Positions 28,310 to 43,400 of a DNA stretch of 64,000 nt are shown here, one piece after another. Both the position numbers and the translations under genes were made by a program. The stretch lies in assembly GCA_903813345.2 (NCBI GenBank), contig CAIIXF020000005.1, positions 18,045,375 to 18,109,374 of the forward strand, written 5' to 3'. Numbering within the stretch: the stretch's first letter is position 1; each line of letters begins with the position of its first letter. Origin of the DNA: Owenia fusiformis (taxonomy: Eukaryota > Annelida > Polychaeta > Sabellida > Oweniidae). The notes under the pieces are model-generated. The model was not told the origin of the DNA and did no database searches. It saw nothing but the letters and a program-made list of their open reading frames with translations.

Positions 28310-31300
28310 TATTTCTTATTCAGAAGATTTAAAAAGAGAAATGTCCCGTGAAAAACATTGATACTGTTATATTGCAATATGGTATATGTTTTCCTCAATA
28401 GTGTCTGATATACAAATCTCAATAAGTGGTTTCTATGATAAATTATTTCTTAACTGTGCTACTTTGAAGAACAAAGGCCAAATCTATAGGTATATATTTG
28501 TTCAATCATCAATCCTTAAGAGAAGATGGTTTGCAGAAAAGATCTGCCCCCCGCCCCACCCATATCATACATGTTCTTCCACTCGTGTAGAAGGTTTGTA
28601 TGTTGTTGAAGTAGGGGGGAGGTATATGGGGGCCTGATATAAGACTAATGAAGAAAAATATCTTGAAGAGAAGGTTCTTAACACAATGCAGGACTTGTCA
28701 GTTTCTGCACTACTAATCATTTTCAGCTAAAAGTAGCACACCAAAAGAAAACTAGGGAAAGTAGTCTAATAATACATGAATATACTTAGTTTATCACTCA
28801 GCCACTACAAGTATGTGGGTGTATATCATCAGACTATGGAAATTCATTTTTGTTCGGATTGAAGCCTAGATATTGATTTAATTTTCAAATGTTGCATTTC
28901 GAATTTTTGATATGTGCAGTAAATGTTGTTTTATTGAATTAAGTATTGAATATCATATCGTGTAAAAGTATATCAAACTGCATGTTTTCACTGGAGTGTT
29001 TCAATTTTTACTATTTTTTAATAGCATTTACTTTGCTCGACCTGCTTCTTTTCAAGACTAAAAAAAGTAAAATTCAAGGGGATTTTAAAACAAGGTTGAT
29101 TTTGATTCATTTAGATAAATCAACATTTGATCCCATGATTTGTTAAAAGAAAGGTTTACTAAACATATCGAAAGATTTACTTTAGATTTGACAGATCTAC
29201 TGATCAGATCTTTCTCATCTCTGTTCACATGTGGTATATAGCAAAATCAATTATCATCAAATATAGATAACGGTCTGCTATTGCCTCAATATTGAACCTT
29301 CACAAACCCTTTATTGTCACTTTTATTTCTCCCTGAAGGGGTGGGGGTGGTGGTGGGGGGGGGGGGGTGATGATACAGATGTTTGGAGGAAGATTAATCC
29401 TTGGTATTTTTGTTCAATTTAGAGTATCGATTATATGTATCATGTTTATTTCACAGAAAAATGTATATAGGAGGGAGGGGGAGGGTTAAATACAAGTGGT
29501 TGAAACAAAAATTGTTGAATTGAGAGTGATGACTTTATGTATGCATTCTTTCTGATACTCATAGCATCTTTTTGTTAAATCATCTCAAGGCTGAGAAGGA
29601 ATGAGATGTTATGGTTTAAGATGATATGTATGTAAACATTATTCGTTGTAAAGTTCCTCCTCTTTTTCCACTCTGAATTATAAAACATACCCATTCTAAC
29701 TTTACTGAAAGATGTTGTAAGCTTCTGTTGTGGTCTGATTGCAACATGCAAGAGGTAACTCTATCCCAGATGCAAGTTGCTTGAGGTATCTTGATTCCAG
29801 GTGCATTGGGCTTTTTCTCTTCATTTTCTCTGTTTACCAATCTCTGGTTATTTAACATTATATAACAAGCTTTACAATACCTCCACATATAAGTTATGAT
29901 CAAATTGGGTGGCAAGGAATGGCAAGCAACCAATCCAATTGGAGAGGGGGTAGGGTTAATGCAACTTAAATCAATTCATTTTGTAAATTCCTATTTTGTA
30001 GATAGTGGGTCTTCTACTTCATGTAATGTAATTTGTACAATATTCTTTAAGGAAATAAATAAAAATAAATAATAACAATAAACTATATCGCTGATAAGAT
30101 TTGTTCAACCTAAATCATTGATAAGATTTCAACCTAAGGTAAGATGCTGAAATATCTCTGAGCCACATGTTACATATTATACAATATGAGCCTGTTATAC
30201 TTCACCTATTTTCCTCTCATAATAGGTAGCTGCTATGTAGAACTTGGTACGATTGATCATTAGTATTCTCCTATATAACTGCATACAGAACTGCTTAACA
30301 TAGTTTATGCAATATCTAACATATATGCAAAGCTAATTTTAGATATTGCATATTTATCCTTGGACCAAATTAGAAGTCAATTTTGGGCATGGTGTATTAT
30401 ATTATATGGATAGATACATTGATTCATGCGCTATCTTTGCTTACCAAACTCATCTTTGTATTTTGGGGTTTACAGTAGCATGATTCAATCCTTTCAAAAT
30501 AGTATTTTCTGGACTTATGATACGCAATGCATGCTTATTTTGTAACTCTTCGGCTCGGTTTTGTACCATTTTGCATGTGTTACAACCATCATAATAGCAA
30601 TTGAACTCCCATCATCTCAATTCTGGTACAAATCATGTAAAGGACATGTCTCAGTTTGGAGAAAGGTCTCCTGGGCTAATAATTTTTCATGAAAAATATA
30701 GAAATAATCACCCAAATTAAATTATGAATATTCAAAAGAGGACATTTAAATCTACAAGATATAAAAATATCACAATTGTCCGAAGCAGGGAAAAAGAAGA
30801 CAAGAATTTGTCCAAAGTAGGGGTAACGCTCAATTAGAGTGATGAACTTCGTTCTCCAAACTGAGAATAGTCCTTTGCTCTGTAATTGCAAGTCCGATTG
30901 CTAGATTTTTCAAATGACCTATCACAATCATTGTGATTTCCAGTGATTTTAAACTGAAGGCCCTGAGTCTCCCATTTGCTCATGGGGATGATGTGAAGTA
31001 ACAGAATTGCATTATAAGTGTACCACTTGCCTATAAATCTGTCTGTAGGTATTATAATTTCATTATAATTATCATGTCATCTTCTCTGGGGAATTACATG
31101 AATCATTATAAATCACCTGTTATTATCTTTCAATATGTGGATATAAGGTCACTGGGCGGTCAGGTGTTTAATAATACAGAGTGAGCCAAAAAAGGTAACC
31201 CAAACAAATCTTGATAACTCGGTCATTTATCATGGGTTCAAAGTCATACTCTGCAATATTAGATTAATTAATAAAATGCTCAATGTTCTCTCATTCTACT

Positions 31301-33550
31301 AAGTTAAATTGGTCTATCCCCAATGGTCACAATTTATAACAATTTACAAAACATGCCATAAAATGCAATGTAAGTACATGTGTCCTTCTTATACCCCACC
31401 TTCTGTTTGGGTTGCAGTTGACTATTAAGGAGAGTAATGTAAACCATGACATCTCATTTCTTATCAGCAATGTGATGTTTCAGAAAGGTGCGATGAGTAT
31501 CAGAATGGAAAATGGATGTATGGGGATTCCCTTATGACATAACCCCCCCCCCTAAGTACCTCTGGTATAGGGGTATTAGTTAATATGGGAGGGAATACAG
31601 ACTTGATTTAAGACTATCGTGGGAGTTGTTTGACTGTTTTTATAAAACTGTGGATGAAGTACAGTATATTTGTCCCAGTAATAACTCAGTGTATAAATAA
31701 TCTGCATGTATATATGTTAAATGGCCTCATAATTCCAAAAAAGAAACTCTAATTACAGCATAATCCCTTTCAAAAGTCTATGGTATTGCTCATCTTCCTC
31801 TTTAAAGAGCAAGATATAAGCGGTAATAGCTGAATCAACTGTAAATTTGATGTAATAAAGAGAATTTCGATTTTTCTGATTAGAGGCAAATGAAGGACAT
31901 CATAGAATTTTATCGAAACAGGGTGATCAATTGGTTTATCTGAAAAAGGTGAATTGCAACCATTTTGCCATGGTATTCGGAGTCTGATGGGATAATAGAT
32001 TTCAGCAAATAATATTTGGCTTATGTGAAACAGCTGCCTATAGCTTTATAGTGATATTTCATGCTATTTTGCTGTAATACATAATTGTTTTACTTTTTGG
32101 GATGAATCAATCAAGTTTATGTTGACTTTTATTAAGTATAATATGAAGTTTATGAGTATATGGAGAAGTCCAGACATTATATCATGATATAAATGTTGTT
32201 TTATGTATATAACCTATAGGGCTAAGGGCTGGCATGTGTAACCTAAGCACAGTCTAAAATTGGTGATCAAAATTCAGCAGTTTTCCCTAAAAAATATTTT
32301 CTTGACTGCATTCAGTAATTCATTTGTTGAATAAGTAAAATAAAACATTGAGTTTAGAAATCACAAGTAACCTGAGTTTCAAGAGCATTTTCCAAGAAAA
32401 CATTTCATTTTGTGCTACTGTTAGTAGCATGAACATGTGGTACACATCATTTCTTTTTTGGAACAAAATTGCATATTCTTCCAAATGACATATGGTTCTG
32501 CTTGCAAGACTTTCTGTCTTGAAGATAAAAACCTGAGTCCATGCCTTACCCTGGGATACCTTTTATAGTTTTAATTAGAGCTTAATGAAAGGTAGGGCTT
32601 GATACCAGATAAAGGTAAACATTATCTGAAAAGTAGTTAAAATTGAATATGTATCGATCAAGGTAGGCCTTATTTCAAAGGGGCCTAGAGAGACAATCTA
32701 ATAGTACTGGTACATATTCTACACCGAATGACGTATTTAGAGTATATTGTTATTCCGAGAGTGGCGTGTTTTGCTGTGCAGAAGCCTTGGTCATGTTGAG
32801 AATACTAGAGATACATACATCACCTTACCATGTTGAATTGGCTAATGACTACATTTCTAGTGTTAAAACCTTGCACCTTAGAAAGCATTTTTTAAGTTGT
32901 GGGATATGTTACTAAATAAGACATTTGAATCAGTTTGCTTGGTGATCCATCAAGCGTTCACTGTGTTAATTTGATATTGCTATTATTCTATTATATAATG
33001 ATTTGGGCAACGTATGATTTTTTTGCAAGATGAGTATATTTCCAGGGTCCCTGAAGTAATCTGTATTTATCTATAGATTTTAGTTAACAAACTACTGTGT
33101 AGGTTGAAGTCGTGTGGGTTTCTATTCTGTCTTTTCCACCCACATTATAATAGAAACACAGATGAGGAACATGTTATAAGATTTCAAACTGGTTAGTTAA
33201 GGAAATGGTTCCAGAAACACCAGATCGTACATCTAAACCAATTCCTAGTAACACCTGATGCTTCCGGAACACCAATGATTTGATAATATATTATGTTTAA
33301 CTGCATCCTCCAACATTAAGGTAGGTTATGTAGAGTGAGTAATCTGAACAATTCACACATTGGTTTGCACAATGAGGTTCAAACTCAACCTACTCCTCCT
33401 ACCTTAAAGCTATAGACATGATATAGAACTGTTTCTTAAGCCATTACCAAAATGTGTGGGATTGATAGATAGAGATCTCTACCATTAGAATACAACTTTA
33501 ATTTCACAGTAGAGGATTGTGACATTAGAATTACATGTGCCAATATTATT
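28310..33550 (+). other. Shal intron, mostly unremarkable
   Basis: No coding sequence is recognised. A run of G-rich DNA lies at 29336-29369. A minus frame at 29616-29933 has no known domain. Confidence 0.45.
29336..29369 (+). other. G-rich tract with G-quadruplex potential
   Basis: GGGGTGGGGGTGGTGG followed by a run of 13 G residues, on the sense strand of the presumed Shal intron. Four or more G-runs of three or longer satisfy the usual quadruplex pattern. Confidence 0.5.
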
Positions 33551-33557
33551 TATTGTA

Positions 33558-33735
33558 CAGTGAAACCTGTAAAATAGAACACCTCTAGACATGGAATACC
33601 TTTGTTAATGGAACACTTTTCAGTGTCCCAAGACCAACTGGCTCAATGTTAAGTGAACCTCTATAAGTGGAACACGGCCGGAATGGAACACTTTAGATAT
33701 ACCAAAGGTGTTCCACTTTCACGATACATGTTTTA
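33558..33735. mobile_element. pogo-like MITE
   Basis: TA then CAGTGAAACCTGTAAAAT, with internal GAACACCTCT and CTATAAGTGGAACAC units and AAAGGTGTTCCACTTTC near the right end. The right terminus is decayed. Confidence 0.7.
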
Positions 33736-33893
33736 ATCCATGAAGTTGCAAGACGCATTAAGCTAGCTAACAGCATTTCAAAAATTTGGTAAATCAAGGC
33801 ATTGTAGCTCAGGAATGATCTTTGCGATTTTTTTAATTATCTTTTTAAGAAATGACATTAAAAAATTTGGTAGCTCAGAAATCCAGCATGTCT

Positions 33894-33968
33894 TACCCTG
33901 CGTGCAGAGTCTAGTTAAACTAATGAAGCTCTCTTTTAAGAAGTGAAGTCAAACGAATGCAAAGGGTA
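33894..33968 (+). mobile_element. TACCCT-terminus MITE, copy 3 (75-bp internally deleted)
   Basis: It keeps TACCCTGCGTGCAGAG at the left and CGAATGCAAAGGGTA at the right but lacks the promoter-like middle. A perfect 9-bp direct repeat AGCATGTCT flanks it (33885-33893 and 33969-33977), so it inserted as a unit or was deleted after insertion. Confidence 0.9.
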
Positions 33969-33977
33969 AGCATGTCT

Positions 33978-36900
33978 GTGACCTTTTTCCAATTCTGCAC
34001 TTGAGTGCTGAGCTGGCATATATCTTGGAACTCTGGCATTATAGCCATTGTAGCTCGGAAATGAAGGATATATCAGTGTCTGTGACATGATAAGACTAAA
34101 CAGGTATTACTACAAAACAGGCTTTAACAGGTAGGTGAGGATGTAACCATGTGTTAGTGCTTAGCTTACTCTAACCCCTTCAAACCCACTCACATATTAG
34201 CACTATACAATGATTATATTTTTAGCTGTTCAGGCTTAGAACTAGAGCTATTTGTACAAGTGCGCTAAAGTACCTCAAAAGTAGACTTTCATATGATTGA
34301 TGCACTTTTCATCTACCTGAGCTATCTACCTGATGTGTTCAATGAAGAATGTCTTTCCATTTCAGATTATCATCGTCATTGAATTTGTCAAATTATAACG
34401 CACTAAATAGCCCCTATCAAACTAAAATTATCTCATTAATAATATCTTGTTTTTTATCAACATCTCATTATATAGTCTAGTTACAAGCCTTTGTGACCCC
34501 ATTACCCAACTACACACCTTCCCTCAATGTGATATATTGCTGACGCAAGACGACTAAATTTACTACAAAGCATATCCAAAAATAATATAAGCAGTATCAA
34601 ACTTTTGAATATCATCAGATGTGTTTTGTTCAATGGTTCCTAAATTTAAAAAACGATAAGCTCTAACTATCGTTTCATCTACATTTCTGTAAGATTCATA
34701 TCTTTGGTAATAAAGGGAATTTGATCAGTCCTCCATGCACTAAATTTTTTTGTTCCTAGCTATATAATTATCTTTTATTGAGATATTTGCCAATTTCAAT
34801 TTAGTGGTACATTTAGTTCTATTTAAGTACTCAATCACTCATTCTTGTGTTCTTTATCTCATATATTATTCTCTTAAAGTACATCGACACCATTACATAT
34901 GCCCGGAATTCTATTATGCACAGATAAGGTTTCTCTTAATAGATGTGAATGGATTAAACCACCTATTTCTGATTGAGGAAAAGATCTGAGCTCTTGGTGA
35001 ATGAGTACGTGGAGATAAAGGCCTGTATCTTACCATGCTTATTAACCCAATTTTCGTCATGTTCATTCCATACAATTTCTACAAAAACAATCTGGATGAA
35101 CTGTCGCATTTTTAGTCATTTTGTACACATTTTAGAGAGTCGAAAGATGGACTTTATTTGAGATGATTCCTCAATCTTTGATCTTGTTTTAGCATCTTAA
35201 ACGTTTCATATTTGATAATTATTATTCATTGGTAAACTTGTCGGGTTGGGCCAGATTGATTTCTTGTAAAAATCCATAACTGCTTATTTCTATCTCGTAA
35301 TATTCCGCTGACCACTGCAAGTGTGAAATTGATTCAGTCAGAGATATTGGTGTAAGCATAAAATATGCATTTATCAAATGGAAGTTTTGGGAATGATTTG
35401 CTAAAAGAAATATTGTTATTAGAGCCAGGGAACAGTTCTATGGTTTTATTGGCGAACATAAGAGAATAATAATATAATGGTACATTTATCTTTGAAGAGC
35501 AACTAGAGGCATAAATCTCTTCTGATGTTATGCTAATAAGCACTGGTTCACTCCATGGCCGAAGGCACTCTCTTCACATTATGTTTTCATTGGTCAAAAC
35601 CTTTTTCAAATTGCTCTGGTGGTGTCAGTTAAGGCCCTTGTGAAGTGTCTATATTAGCATTGCATGATATCTTTTACATGGTAAGATCTTCCCTCATGTC
35701 TTCATATTCCATCAGTCTGGTCCTTTATGTTCCAGTGTCACTTTTATGCCTGCTTACATTTGTTTTTTATTCGTGTTTATTCTTGCTTATACTACTTCCT
35801 ACTATATGTATTTTATTAATTTGAAGACATAACCACCTATATACTGGTACATTTACTCATTGGAAGATTGATTGAATGTGCAGTCTCAACTCTAACTTAC
35901 TTTATGTTCAAGTCCCATGTGTTGATTCTACATGCTTATTTAGCAATTTCCAATTTTTCTTCCCCATCTTCTTACAATACATTAATCAAAGGTCCTTGCA
36001 TCAATTTAGCTAATTTGGTTTGAAACAATGCAACAAATGGCGACATACAGCAAAAAAGCCCTATTGAATTAGCTAATGGGGAAGGTCTGGGACCTTAAAT
36101 GTAATTTCAAGCAATTGTTTGACGTTTTAACACATTTGAATTGTGGGTAATGTCCCTTGGGAGGGAATTATTTGAGCAAAATGTTTAACTTATGCTCCTG
36201 TTTACGTCATGGTGATCGCTGATCCCAATTCGATTGTAGTTATAACATGTACAAATTACTTAGACTAGTCTGATGGGACAAGATGGTTGTTAAAGAGACG
36301 CTATCTGAACTTCTGGGACGAGATAGGTTAAAAACCCAAAAATTCTCTGTTTGTAGGTGATTCTAACAGTGCAGTTATGCTTTCATTCAGTTGGAAAGTA
36401 TTCTCAAACATTAATAATTTTTTATCAAAGCTGAAATACTCTTGCTAATATGTATGGGTTTTGGCAGTATGGGTTACGTGTGGTCTCTCTATTACAGAGA
36501 TTATTGGAGTAATTTGGTAAAGGATGAACAGGAGGAGTTCAACACAAAGTAGATAAGATGTGGTTGGGGTTGCTTAGATTCAATGTATACAAAGTATGAA
36601 GTTATTACTAATTCTGGTGCTATATTCAATGTACTGATGATGAGTTCTAGACAAGGTGTGTCCGATTCTAGCTAATCAGAACACAGCGTTTCATATAAAT
36701 GCACTGCATTATATAACCACCAACTCACCCGAGGTCATTCATTGAAAGGTTGTCAAGGTGACAACTTGACTCTACAGATTGAAATAAATGCTTTGCCAAC
36801 TTGACCCTTGCAAAAACTTCCTTGCAGTATGTTCTTTTAGTGATTTCGCAATGGGTGTGGAGAGTAATTTTTGGTTGACCTACTCTGATTGGTTAAGGCT

Positions 36901-39900
36901 TAGAACAAAGAATTATATCTAGTTCAAAGAGTGGAGGTGATGCTCTCATCGAGAAGCCAAATGGAACTATTGAAAAGTTTACTCAAATAGGGATGTAGAT
37001 GCTTCTCTGCATGTTACATAACCTTTTTTAGAGATTGCAAAGTCAGTCAAATGAAAAGGGTATGGAACACAGAATGTGTGAATAACTGGAGAACTGTTTT
37101 CATTAGTTTTTAGCACTCCTTTCATCTTTATTTGTGATTGACCCTTTTGTTATCACTCAAATAACTTTACTTTGACACACAATGAAACATTTCTTGTATC
37201 ATATATAATCAATCATTTAGGTCAATGTATTGATCATTATACAGGATAGGGTCACATTTGGATTATTGGGAGAGGTTTATGCAAACAAACAAAGAAAGTC
37301 AACAAGAAGGAAGAATCAATAAGTTGATTATCCAAGTGACGCCACAGTATGTATCAAGACAATAGGTGATAACGTATGTAATATTGATGGTAAATAGAAG
37401 TTTGGCCCAGGGATCTCCAACATTGAAACAACTGGATTCTTGAACTTTATCATTGAATTACATCTTCACTTGTCTTCATAGACAAAATGAACGCTCAGTT
37501 TGTTTCTGATATTCATTTTAAAATTTATATTGTCACAGAGAGTTGATCCTTGTCAATTGGAATTTGGAACATTTATGTTTTGCTCAACCAATGCATTCTT
37601 TAGCAGTTTTGAAATACTGTTCTGTATTGCGAGATCGAGGTGAATTTTATATCCAGTTGAGAAAATTCAAGGAAAACACCATGGTCTCGTTGTTCCTGAT
37701 GTTTTACTTCTCAGACACATCCATATTCCTTCTGTTCAGGATTGCGAACATTTTGCTCAACTCAAAGAATGGAATTTCTGTTTATATTTGCATTATCTTG
37801 TATTTCCAAGGTATGACAATTTGTTTTTATATCATCACACTTAAAAAGAAACTTGCATTCCTTTCCAGAGATGAAGTTTGTGTTGAATATTTGAAATGAA
37901 AATTATTTGCATTTACTGGTTAAGTAATTGAAATGCTGGTACATATATTGAATTATGAATATTTGAAATGTTTGGCTTGTAAAGTTAAAGTTATAATTCT
38001 ATTATAGTTTTTAATGGACAAATCCTGCTCTTTGGCCTTTCATTATGTATATATTCAAAGTAATGTTTAACATTGCATTCAATGGGAATGAAACAAGATC
38101 CTTTCCCTTAAAATATGAGATGTAATATAATGGAAAGAAATGTATGGGGCAGATTTAACATCTAATGTTTAACCAATATAAATACGTAGCTGTGATTACA
38201 GAGTCTACATTAGGAGATAAAACTGCAGCTGATTCAATTTTGCTAAATTAGAATGTCACTTCAGGAAAAGACCTCTTTGAAGACTTAGGGCTCTCTGAAT
38301 TTTCTGCAGTTTCAAGAATGATTGCTTGAAATTGTAAGCTAATTTGGTTACAGTATCAATCTGTCCCTTGTAGGGAAGGCCATTAAGTATCATTTGCCAC
38401 TTTCATTGTTCAGAGATGCATCCCAATAGTATGTCATCACATCAAAATTTCAAACGCGATGAAGAATAAATGGGAAAAGGGTGAAGTGAAAGGTTATAAC
38501 CCAGGCTAATTTGATATTCATTTGGTTATATTATCTGAAATATTTGTTAACCCAAATCAGTTAATGTCATCATTTATACTATTTTCTGATATCATCCGCA
38601 TCTAAATGGCTCACTGAATTCAAAACGATCTAGCTAGGGCATAAAAATCAAAATTAATTTTTTTTAGTTATCCCATGTTACCATACTATTGAATATGATT
38701 ACGAGCATTTAATGGTCTATATGTATAGGAAGAATATTGAACGAATATTTAATTAGAGACCAAAATAAATTACTTGTTTGACTTATATTATCTAAAATTC
38801 AGCTATAATCTCGATGTATAGCTAAAAGTGTTGATACAGCTTCTCGGATCGAATGATTTCTACAAGTTACTTCCTTATATAAAATCTTTAACCACATTCG
38901 GAACAAGCTAGTACATGAACTTGCTTTATGTTCAATACGACGCTCGATCTCATGTGACGGTCTGACCCATTAAATTAGGACAAAAAGATTATTATTTTTA
39001 TTTATTTTTTCTTCTATATTTGAAACTGAATTATATATTGTATTGTTATGTCTTTTATCTATTGTGAATTCTGTATTGGAATTCATTATTATATGAGATT
39101 CACTCAATTTTTCAATGTAATTTGATGGAAGAATAGCACAGCGATTTTGTCAGCTTAATCAATCAATTGACGTAAACTATGTATATTTACAATTATTGTT
39201 ATGTAATAAGCATTGAATTGGATAATTTGTAATCTCTGTGTTGTTTTGCATAATAGCAATAGCATGACATATTACACGGTGTATAGACTTTACCAATCTG
39301 TACTCCAAGCAGTTTCATTCAGTATGTTCCTTCTTCCAAAATGAAAGAGCCATGCTTGCATTGAATGAAATGCACAGAGATTCCAAGTATCTCATCCAAT
39401 GTTAATCTTAATACTGATAAACTCATTACCACGCATGAAATATATTGAGAGATGCTGCGCTACCAGTCAGATTGATGTTCTGTAATCATTTAGAATTATA
39501 GTCCATCAGATTATAGACCCAGTTTTAGACCATGCCCCTCTCTTATTGTTCATCCTCATCGTTATAAGGTGTTTGCATTGAGGCATCACAGAGTATACAC
39601 ATAAACTTTTAGATAACAACCATTAAGAATGCTTTGTTCATATTGTGTAAATGCAGTTTATAGACTGGAAGAAATTTAAAGCTAGAATACTGGGTCATCA
39701 ATGAAGAACAATCTGAAGAATACATTGTTCTTCCATTTAACGCTATTAGAACATACGAAGGTGCATAATTCCCACATAGTGAAACCACTCTCAGTGATTA
39801 TAGAAATGCTTAAAATAATCTTTCCATTTACACGAAGGTTGCTATGACCGCAAAGTCAGCTTCTAAAATATAACAGTTTCCCCAATAATGATGTATCATA

Positions 39901-40095
39901 CCGTGGAGCTTGTTAGTGTAAAAATCTATAGCTTCTTGGTGTGCACTGCTCTTCATATTGTTATTGTTGGTTTGAAGGTTAACTTTTTCTTCTGAAGTTT
40001 CTGTCTCATTATAGGCAAATACACCAGTAGAGCGTCATGCTGTTCATCCAGTGTATAACTCTCAGTAACATCTTGGTAGATCTTGTAGGAAAGCT
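33978..40095 (+). other. Shal intron, nothing recognised
   Basis: About 6 kb with no recognised coding sequence or repeat family. A 118-codon plus frame at 37543-37899 shows no domain and typical AT-driven composition. Confidence 0.45.
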
Positions 40096-40442
40096 GGGAT
40101 TGTAACCATTGAATCACATTGAGTGTAACCATTGAATGGTATTAATTGTAACCATTGAATACTATTGATTGTGACAGTTGAATTGTATTGATTATATAAC
40201 TATTGAATTGAATTGTAATGCATGTATCCATTGAATTATAATGATTGTAACCATTGAATATTATTGATTGTAACCATTGAATTGCGTTGATTGTAATCAT
40301 TGAATATTATTGTTATTGATTGTAACCATTGAATTGTGTTGATTGTAACCATTGAATATTATTGATTGTAATCATTGAATTGTGTTGATTGTAACCATTG
40401 AATATTATTGATTGTAATCATTGAATTGTGTTGATTGTAACC
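40096..40442. repeat. 24-bp minisatellite (TTGATTGTAACCATTGAA)
   Basis: Some 14 units of about 23-24 bp on TTGATTGTAACCATTGAATA, with higher-order alternation of -ATTATTG and -TTGTGTTG versions giving a 47-bp super-unit near 40300-40440. Confidence 0.9.
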
Positions 40443-40444
40443 AA

Positions 40445-43400
40445 GTGATGATATATCCTCATGAGAGATTACAGTATGTGAAACTTGCACCCATACCATC
40501 AGATGATAACACCCAACGAAGATGTGTTAAGTAATTAGAATGGTACTCCTTACATACAGATTGAAGTAGGGATATGGGAGAGAGAGAATGGATGTGAGAC
40601 CACCATTGAAGAGAGTTGTTTTTTCACATCTTATTGTCAATTTATCATTTTTCTGAAGTTAGACACATTTACCTTATCCAAAAAGCATTCATTTAGACAG
40701 GTTTTACTGTACTTAGCGTTTGTTTTGAAAGTAAACACAAATTTTCTGTATTGGTTTTTGGAAAGCAATTTTGGATCATTATAATCCATAATCCCTTCGT
40801 GGCCAGTCTTTACCATAAAGCGTATGTTATTTTCCCAATAGAGAGTTATCATTTCCCATGTTTTAAATACCACTCGTGACACCCCATATACCCTTTCTCT
40901 GTATGATAGAGCAAAATCTTTACCCTCATTGAAGTTGCTATTTACTTTGCAGTATATTCTCCACGCTGTCTTGCATTCCTTTTCACTCATTTCTTTTTTT
41001 AGCTCAATTTTGGGATTATTCTTGCGGCTATTGTGATGGTTTACTTATGGGAAATTATCATTGTGTTTCCCAGCAATGTATTATTTATAAATCAAAGTCC
41101 CCGTGGTCTCTTGCAGCATTTTGCAGCTATGTCACTGATGCCGTTTTTCATCAGTAATATTCATTATCTAAGCGACTTTTAGATTCGGCAATTTATCATT
41201 CAATTTGGGGTTGTTTAATCAATCGTGCTGGATTTTATAAGCTTGGTAAATGTCACCATGATAAAGTAGGTTGAAATCTGAAGGAATAGATTCATATAAG
41301 AAAGCAAGCTAACTTAATTGCCACATAATATATCATAACATCAAAGTTTTCTTAATGAATCTCTTATTTATATCCGTGTTTATGCAGATCTAACGTAGAT
41401 TCCACATGGAATAAAGCCATTTGACAAGAATATTGGGATTTATTTCCATTATGCTCATTGTAAGGATTAGGCCAAGGTTCAATTTAGCGCAGAGAAATTA
41501 GGTCGTAATTTAGAGATTGCGATGTAAATAGGGGGAATGGGATGTTAATTAGGGGAATGGGATGTTAATTGGTTTATTGAATGAAGTGGGTACGCATAAT
41601 AGCATCATCCCACATGTAAAGGCAGTATGGGGAAAAATCTGTGTTTCTTCCAAGAAAATGAAAAGAAATGTTAGTCCCTTTAGCTTGTTTTTTTCCTATC
41701 AATAAAGGAAATTGAAAGGGTTCTGTGGCAATTCTATTTAAACATGTATAGAATATAACCAGAATATGGATGTTTGTTATACTTGGGAGGTGTTCAACTT
41801 GTAGAGGTGTTTCATGTGATAGGTTTTACTGCATATGTTTCAATGTATCACGTCATCTTATATTTCTAAATTAGCTGAAGTTATCTTATATTAAGTATTG
41901 TTATTACATTTAAATTTTAGCAGATAATGAAATAGATTTGAAATAGTACTGCATATGATGGAAAAACACAATGTGCACGTTTTTATATAATCAGTTGATG
42001 TCGCTTGTTATATAATCAGTTGATGTCACTTTTCTGCTGTCACATGACATTTCCATGATGATTGAAGTGTCTGAAGCGTCAAAGTACAAGTTTGTAGTCG
42101 GATAACGTTAATATTCCTGATGATGGCATAAAGCCCCTGGGATTGGTTTATCATTGCTACTGTAGCTATTTTTGACGTGAAACTCACATAAAGGGAGAAT
42201 AGGAGCACTTGGTGCAATGAAGTGTAAACTCTTCACATGCTATTTTTCGCTGTGAGGAATAACATGGTGCTATAGAAAAAAATATGAAATAATGCATAGA
42301 TGGTATACAGTCAACTTCAGTAGATGCTCTGTTTCTATCATTTTGTTTACTCTATTTTTATTTTTTATTTATTTTATTTGACAGATGCCTTAGAAACGGC
42401 GGCACACTAATATAGGTGCGTTACATTTTAAAACATTTTAAAACAATAATACATACTGAAAACATTTATACAAGAACTTTATTCAATTCTATAAGGTCTC
42501 AATCCATGATGGAGAGGTCAACAGTATAAAGATATTATGGCTAATATGGAGTTATGCAAGGTCAAAATCATATCTGGAGGTCATGGTAAAAAAAATATAC
42601 ATGTCATGATGTAATAAAAAAGCTAGAATATATAATTTTCTTTTTGTAATGTTTTAGATTTAACAATTTTAAGCTTCTGTAAGGGAAATATATATTTCAA
42701 GGTCAATGTCATTGAAAACAAGATTGAAGTAGACATTATACTGTTTTAGATAATGGACAATATCTCCTTCATACGGAGTTAATAATGGAGTAAAGTGTTT
42801 GGGTATATGGTTCCATTATGAAAAATAATGTGTTTTCATGGTTTTATGATCCATAGGGAAGTATGAATGAACCATAAAAATGCAGTTTATATAAGCCTGA
42901 AAATTCAATTCAATTATTTGTTTGTGATACATATTTCCATGTGATACATATATTTTTTCTATGGGATACAATACATGTTGTATATTTTCAAAATAGTTCT
43001 CATTTCCCTGATTATCTCATTTATATATAGAATTTGTAATTATAATGCTGTTGTCAAGCCAGATAAATCTTGTTTAATTAAAAAAGCCATTAATAATTAT
43101 TCCACAGTTATTTATATCAAACATATTTCCCAAATGTGTAAATTTACCTGCTTCTGCTGCTGAGGGACCAAGAGCTTCAGATTTATGAGTTGTGATAAAT
43201 ATTTTATGGAAAAAGTGGTCTCAGTGGTATGCTCTGTGACATTAGGTGACATTAATGAATATAAAAGTATATGTAAATGAGGCTGTGTTGGGATCACAAT
43301 TTTATTTTCATACGCTTCGGGGGAGATCGCAGGACTATAATGTACATAACCTCCTGGTAAGGGAATTTAAACCGAATTATCCAGGTCTTCAATTCAATGT

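Noticed and set aside
37543-37899. 118-codon plus frame in the Shal intron
   Set aside because: No domain, AT-driven Phe/Ile/Leu composition, no flanking splice signals that fit.
40096-40442. Possible CRISPR-like regular repeat
   Set aside because: Units are contiguous 24-bp minisatellite repeats without unique spacers, in an animal genome.
40637-40990. 117-codon minus frame in the Shal intron
   Set aside because: Peptide looks protein-like but I recognise no family, and no neighbouring exons or repeats of it are seen. A protein search would decide it.
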